Below, piece by piece: positions 5,942 through 8,507 of a stretch of 8,507 nucleotides of DNA. The first letter of the stretch is position 1; every line of letters begins with the position of its first letter. The DNA lies in assembly GCA_020853255.1 (NCBI GenBank), contig JADYZI010000415.1, positions 1 to 8,507 of the forward strand, given 5' to 3'. Both the position numbers and the translations under genes were made by a program. The DNA comes from Acidobacteriota bacterium (GTDB lineage: Bacteria > Acidobacteriota > Blastocatellia > Pyrinomonadales > Pyrinomonadaceae). The notes beneath the pieces are model-generated. The model saw nothing but the letters and a program-made list of their open reading frames with translations, had not been told where the DNA came from and made no database searches.

Positions 5942-5959
5942 TCGGCGCCTGCGCGCCGA
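5942..5959 (+). other. GC-rich hairpin in the 96-nt stretch before the transglutaminase-like gene
   Basis: TCGGCGC (5942-5948) and GCGCCGA (5953-5959) form a perfect 7-bp stem with a CTGC tetraloop, beginning 11 nt after the TAA of the previous gene. No T-run follows, so it is not a standard intrinsic terminator. It sits just behind an AAGGAG Shine-Dalgarno-like site (5922-5927) and could modulate initiation, or it could be a by-product of coding sequence, since the frame is open here. Confidence 0.45.
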
Positions 5960-6026
5960 GAACAGGGAGTCTCAATTCGGACAGATCCTCGACGGGCCGT
6001 ACTACAAACAGGGATATTTCCCGCGA

Positions 6027-6929
6027 TTGAAGAATGAAACGCTGGAAGTGATGAACGCATTCAGGACGAAGGATCCTGACGGTAAGTCTTCAGGCAAATG
6101 TATCGGACTCGGGATGCTATGGGCGGCGGCATTGTCGGTGTGGGGCAGATTCCCGCTCGACCGGATCATAATCACGGGCAACCGCGCTCACATGTTCGTC
6201 TACCTCGACGACGAGGGCGGGCACTTGCTGAACAACACTAAGTGGTTCAGCAGCACGCGGATCAACAATAGATCGGAACTATCGGAGTTCGTGCGAGTCG
6301 TAGCTTCAAGCACCGAAACGACGTTCTTCTACAATCCATCCGTCGGCATGTGCCATTGCACTTCGCGAACCTCGCAGATCCCGCATCACCAGGTGGCAAA
6401 TATTTATCGTGGAATAAGCTCGTTCGTTTCGAATCCGCTCAAACATCCCGACCCGGCCACGATCACATACATTGAACCGACCCATGCCATCCCCGATCCC
6501 CTCGGTTACGACAGTGCGGAATCCTATCAACAAGCGATCAAAAGTCTTGCCGACGAGTACCCGGACTCCTTTCATCGCTACGCGCTCTATGCGTTTCGGA
6601 TGCTGGACGTTCCCGATACCGAAGTTTATTTACGTGCCGCCCTGCGGGACTACAACACCGGACAGCTCGCGAAGCGGATAGTTACATTGAAAGGTGCGCT
6701 CGATATCGTCGCGAAGGTAAAAGGAACCATATCGATCTTCGGCACCCGCGAGCGGATCGCCATGCCCGACGAAACACTGTATTTCGACACCGGAACGGAT
6801 CGCGACCGGGCACTGCTGCTTTACACGCTGCTTTGCCGGTCGCCGATCGCCGATCCGGATATCAGATTATCGCTGACCAGCGACGTCCCAAAAGTTTTTT
6901 ACAGATCCAATTGGATTAATATCGATTAA
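6027..6929 (+). CDS. Hypothetical protein with transglutaminase/papain-like Cys-His-Asn pattern
   Basis: Counting from TTG 6027, the protein has 300 residues. GKCIGLGMLWAAAL (23-36), RAHMFVYLDDEGG (53-65) and LLNNTKW (67-73) place C25 before a helix, H55 at a strand start and N69/N70 about 15 residues later. That order and spacing is what transglutaminase-like and related cysteine peptidase folds show. This is a fold inference from pattern only. The remainder (about 100-300) is unassigned and includes a second Cys-His cluster (GMCHC, 107-111). The start is doubtful: the same frame is open back to 5931, and residues encoded by 5940-6026 (for example GQILDGPYYKQGYFPR) look like real protein. 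An AAGGAG at 5922-5927 points to a start near ACG 5937, which would be ATG after one base change. ATG 6051 is another choice. No signal peptide; the next gene begins 25 nt after the stop. Confidence 0.72.
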   Translation: MKNETLEVMNAFRTKDPDGKSSGKCIGLGMLWAAALSVWGRFPLDRIIITGNRAHMFVYLDDEGGHLLNNTKWFSSTRINNRSELSEFVRVVASSTETTFFYNPSVGMCHCTSRTSQIPHHQVANIYRGISSFVSNPLKHPDPATITYIEPTHAIPDPLGYDSAESYQQAIKSLADEYPDSFHRYALYAFRMLDVPDTEVYLRAALRDYNTGQLAKRIVTLKGALDIVAKVKGTISIFGTRERIAMPDETLYFDTGTDRDRALLLYTLLCRSPIADPDIRLSLTSDVPKVFYRSNWINID

Positions 6930-6954
6930 CGAGACAAGGGTCTTTCTCAATTTT

Positions 6955-7311
6955 ATGCCGCCTACAATAAACGAACTTGTGGTTTACGTACCTGCCGAAG
7001 ACTTCGACGTTTCGAAAAGCTTCTATTCAGCTCTAGGCTTCCAGTTGACGGAGGGCTGGGGCGGAACAATGGATTGTCGACTCGGCAACGCCGTCTTTCG
7101 TTTGCAGAACTATTACGTCAAGGACTGGGCAAACAATTTCATGATGAAGCTTGATGTGGAGGATGTTGACGGATGGTACCAGCACGTAAAGAAGGTGCTC
7201 GAAGAAAATAAGTATGGCAGCGCCCGCGTCACGGAACCGGAAATGGTCGGCGACACGAAAGTACTGCATGTCGTCGACCCCTGCGGGGTGTTGCTAATAT
7301 TCGTTCAGTAA
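6955..7311 (+). CDS. VOC superfamily protein (glyoxalase/bleomycin resistance-like)
   Basis: A 118-residue protein with the paired beta-alpha-beta-beta-beta layout of the vicinal oxygen chelate fold. The first module runs from INELVVYVPAEDF (5-17) through FYSALGFQLTEGWGG (23-37) to the AVFRLQNYY strand (46-54). The second runs from MKLDVEDVDGWYQHV (64-78) to KVLHVVDPCGVLLIF (102-116), whose DPxGVLxxF ending is typical. The expected metal-ligand positions are not all His/Glu (Val in the first strand, Gln51, His105, a hydrophobic last strand), so it may be a ligand-binding or sequestering member rather than a metalloenzyme. Substrate unknown. ATG 6955 gives the standard N-terminus, with only a weak Shine-Dalgarno (AAGGG about 15 nt upstream). 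It lies 25 nt after the preceding gene and could be the last gene of the transcript. Confidence 0.85.
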   Translation: MPPTINELVVYVPAEDFDVSKSFYSALGFQLTEGWGGTMDCRLGNAVFRLQNYYVKDWANNFMMKLDVEDVDGWYQHVKKVLEENKYGSARVTEPEMVGDTKVLHVVDPCGVLLIFVQ

Positions 7312-8206
7312 TTTGATGCTAGGACGTGTGCGCCACGATGCGCCTCGTATTTGGCACCATCATCTCCAACCGGCTATCCATACCTCTGAAGAATGTAGTC
7401 ACGATTGAAGACGGCTTGCATGCCAATGATCCCCGCGGTTCGTTGCCGCTGGACTGTTCAAAACCCCGAAGTTCTTTTTCGCCTGCGCGATTAAGGTTTG
7501 CGCTACCTGAATCGCCCGGATTTGACCGAGCGCGGTCGCTAAACCACCTTCCTTTTGCGAGGTGGACGAAATAAGCCTCGCTTCTACAGATCGGTTTGCA
7601 ACTTCGAAGGGACATAGAGAAGCAAACGCGTTGTGGTGGGGCATTCATTTTGGTGCGGGTAAACCACATGCTCGTAAGCTTGTCCAAATAACATCCAACG
7701 AGGAGGAAACTTTGTAGGGAAAGAACGGCGGTACGACCGGGATGAGTTGTCCAATATTCTGTAGTAGAAGCCTGTTCGAAAAATCGCTGAGGATCTTGGA
7801 ATTGGCGTTTGAGATCGTCGTTCACAACTTACTCGACTGTAAAGCGGGGCTCCTGGGAATCATCTTTCCGGACGCCCACTTCTATGTTCGGCGTTCGGAG
7901 TTCCTTTGTTAGAAACCGACAGGTTCAAAAAGTTACTTCTCGACCGCAAAAACCAATTCCGCACTCGTCACGAAGGTATAGCCGTAGACGAAGCGTCCCT
8001 AGAGTCTTTGTCGGAACCGACCAGCCGTCATCGATGACTGCTGTGGACAAATCCTTTGTTTCAAACGAGTGATGGGCAAATCGGCATGTCACTTTCGATG
8101 ATGGGTTACAGCTACGAGTAGAGCGCGGGAGCGAAATGTTTCTCGGTATTGTTGTGGCCGGCTGTTCACCCTGGGACTTCAAACCTGACTCCAAAGGAGG
8201 AATGCA
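7312..8206. other. About 900 nt without a convincing gene
   Basis: All frames on both strands are broken or have unnatural composition. The longest is a minus-strand frame of 168 codons (7319-7825), rich in Arg, Ser and Thr and without family features or a ribosome-binding site. A shorter minus-strand frame (7399-7644, 81 codons) contains a more protein-like stretch (GGLATALGQIRAIQVAQT), which could be the remnant of a decayed gene, but no start signal supports it. No T-tailed terminator, tRNA, terminal inverted repeat or tandem repeat was noticed. It must contain the 3' end of the preceding transcript and the promoter of the downstream phosphoesterase, neither of which I can place. Confidence 0.5.
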
Positions 8207-8507
8207 ATGGCCTTTAGTTGGGGTAACCCGTTAAATTGGTTCCGTTCGTACCGGCATCTAACCGCATTCGTCTGGGATACGACCAATAAGAAACGCGAAG
8301 AATGGGCGCAGCGGCAGGCACAGCATCTAAGCTCGCGCGACTTTGCTTTTTTACGTGACGATTTACCAGACGAGTTTTCCTTTGTCGTTATGGGCGACAC
8401 CGGCGAAGGGGATTCCTCACAGATGGTCGCGGTGGATAAGTTCTTAAAGGAAGGCGCCGACACAGAATTCTCGGTAATCGCGAGCGACGTTATCTACCCT
8501 TCCGGTC
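8207..8507 (+). CDS. Calcineurin-like metallophosphoesterase, N-terminal part, cut by window edge
   Basis: ATG 8207 has an ideal ribosome-binding site, AAAGGAGG (8193-8200), with 6 nt spacing, and the frame is open to the window end (100 complete codons). The N-terminal 50 residues are helical and charged. FSFVVMGDTGEGD (57-69) is the first metal-binding motif of calcineurin-like phosphoesterases (GDxG), and IASDVIYPSG (91-100) corresponds to the second, GDxxY-type motif, with Ser in place of the first Gly. The remaining metal ligands (GNH and GHxH motifs) lie beyond the window. Substrate is unknown. It stands alone, 895 nt after the VOC gene, and is probably a separate transcription unit. 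ATG 8202 just upstream is in another frame and closes quickly. Confidence 0.85.
   Translation, partial: MAFSWGNPLNWFRSYRHLTAFVWDTTNKKREEWAQRQAQHLSSRDFAFLRDDLPDEFSFVVMGDTGEGDSSQMVAVDKFLKEGADTEFSVIASDVIYPSG

Noticed and set aside
5942..5959. Hairpin as an intrinsic terminator
   Set aside because: The stem is followed by GAACAGGG, not a T-run, and downstream genes continue on the same strand.
7319..7825. Minus-strand 168-codon frame as a gene
   Set aside because: Unnatural composition, no ribosome-binding site and no recognisable motif.
7809..8194. Plus- and minus-strand frames of 87 and 89 codons before the phosphoesterase
   Set aside because: Overlapping antisense frames, both Ser/Arg/Thr-rich, without start signals.
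1..8507. CRISPR arrays, tRNA/rRNA genes, insertion sequences or integrase genes
   Set aside because: No spaced direct repeats, no tRNA-like T-arm/acceptor patterns, and no transposase or recombinase motifs were seen when reading both strands by eye.

Overview
The window is bacterial DNA of moderately high GC with short intergenic gaps. It looks like accessory rather than core genome: a DNA-processing gene block of the kind found on mobile elements lies back to back with a small mercury-type metal response operon. The host cannot be named from sequence alone. An in-frame UGA that is probably read as selenocysteine implies a host with Sel machinery. A soil or sediment lineage such as an acidobacterium would fit, but that is a guess.

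Left half (1-3775, minus strand). Four genes read leftwards in operon-like order: a primase-like protein with a zinc ribbon and TOPRIM/DUF3854-type core; an N6-adenine-type DNA methyltransferase with QFSTP, EPSCGTGG and NPPF motifs; an unrecognised 232-residue protein; and the N-terminal 302 residues of a strawberry-notch (SNO, AAA_34-type) helicase/NTPase that runs off the left edge. Gaps are 27, 2 and 61 nt. Primase, adenine methylase and SNO helicase genes are familiar on plasmids, integrative elements and phages, so this is probably one functional DNA replication or modification block.

Middle (3776-5568, plus strand). A divergent intergenic region of about 200 nt carries a textbook MerR-type promoter-operator (TTGACC, 20-nt spacer with a dyad, TAAGAT). 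It drives merR, then merC (membrane mercury transporter), then a 72-residue protein with 11 cysteines, then a membrane-anchored thioredoxin-fold protein. In this last gene the redox motif is T-G-A-coded: codon 60 is TGA in the context SPT-UGA-GHC. The reading frame stays open for another 130 codons, and a perfect 6-bp hairpin starts 9 nt after the TGA. Related proteins, as I recall them, have cysteine there (SPTCxxC). The best reading is a selenoprotein with a U-x-x-C active site inside a mercury operon. The genes overlap or nearly abut, so they are probably co-transcribed under MerR control.

Right part (5565-7311, plus strand). A 121-residue unknown protein overlaps the selenoprotein stop by ATGA. 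A protein of at least 300 residues follows, with a Cys-His-Asn arrangement suggesting a transglutaminase/papain-like fold; its true start is unclear. A VOC (glyoxalase/bleomycin-resistance) family protein comes next. These may be an extension of the mer transcript.

Right edge (7312-8507). About 900 nt without a convincing gene precede the beginning of a calcineurin-like metallophosphoesterase that runs off the window. No tRNA, rRNA, CRISPR array, transposase or integrase was seen. No mercuric reductase (merA), organomercurial lyase (merB), merT or merP is present in the window.
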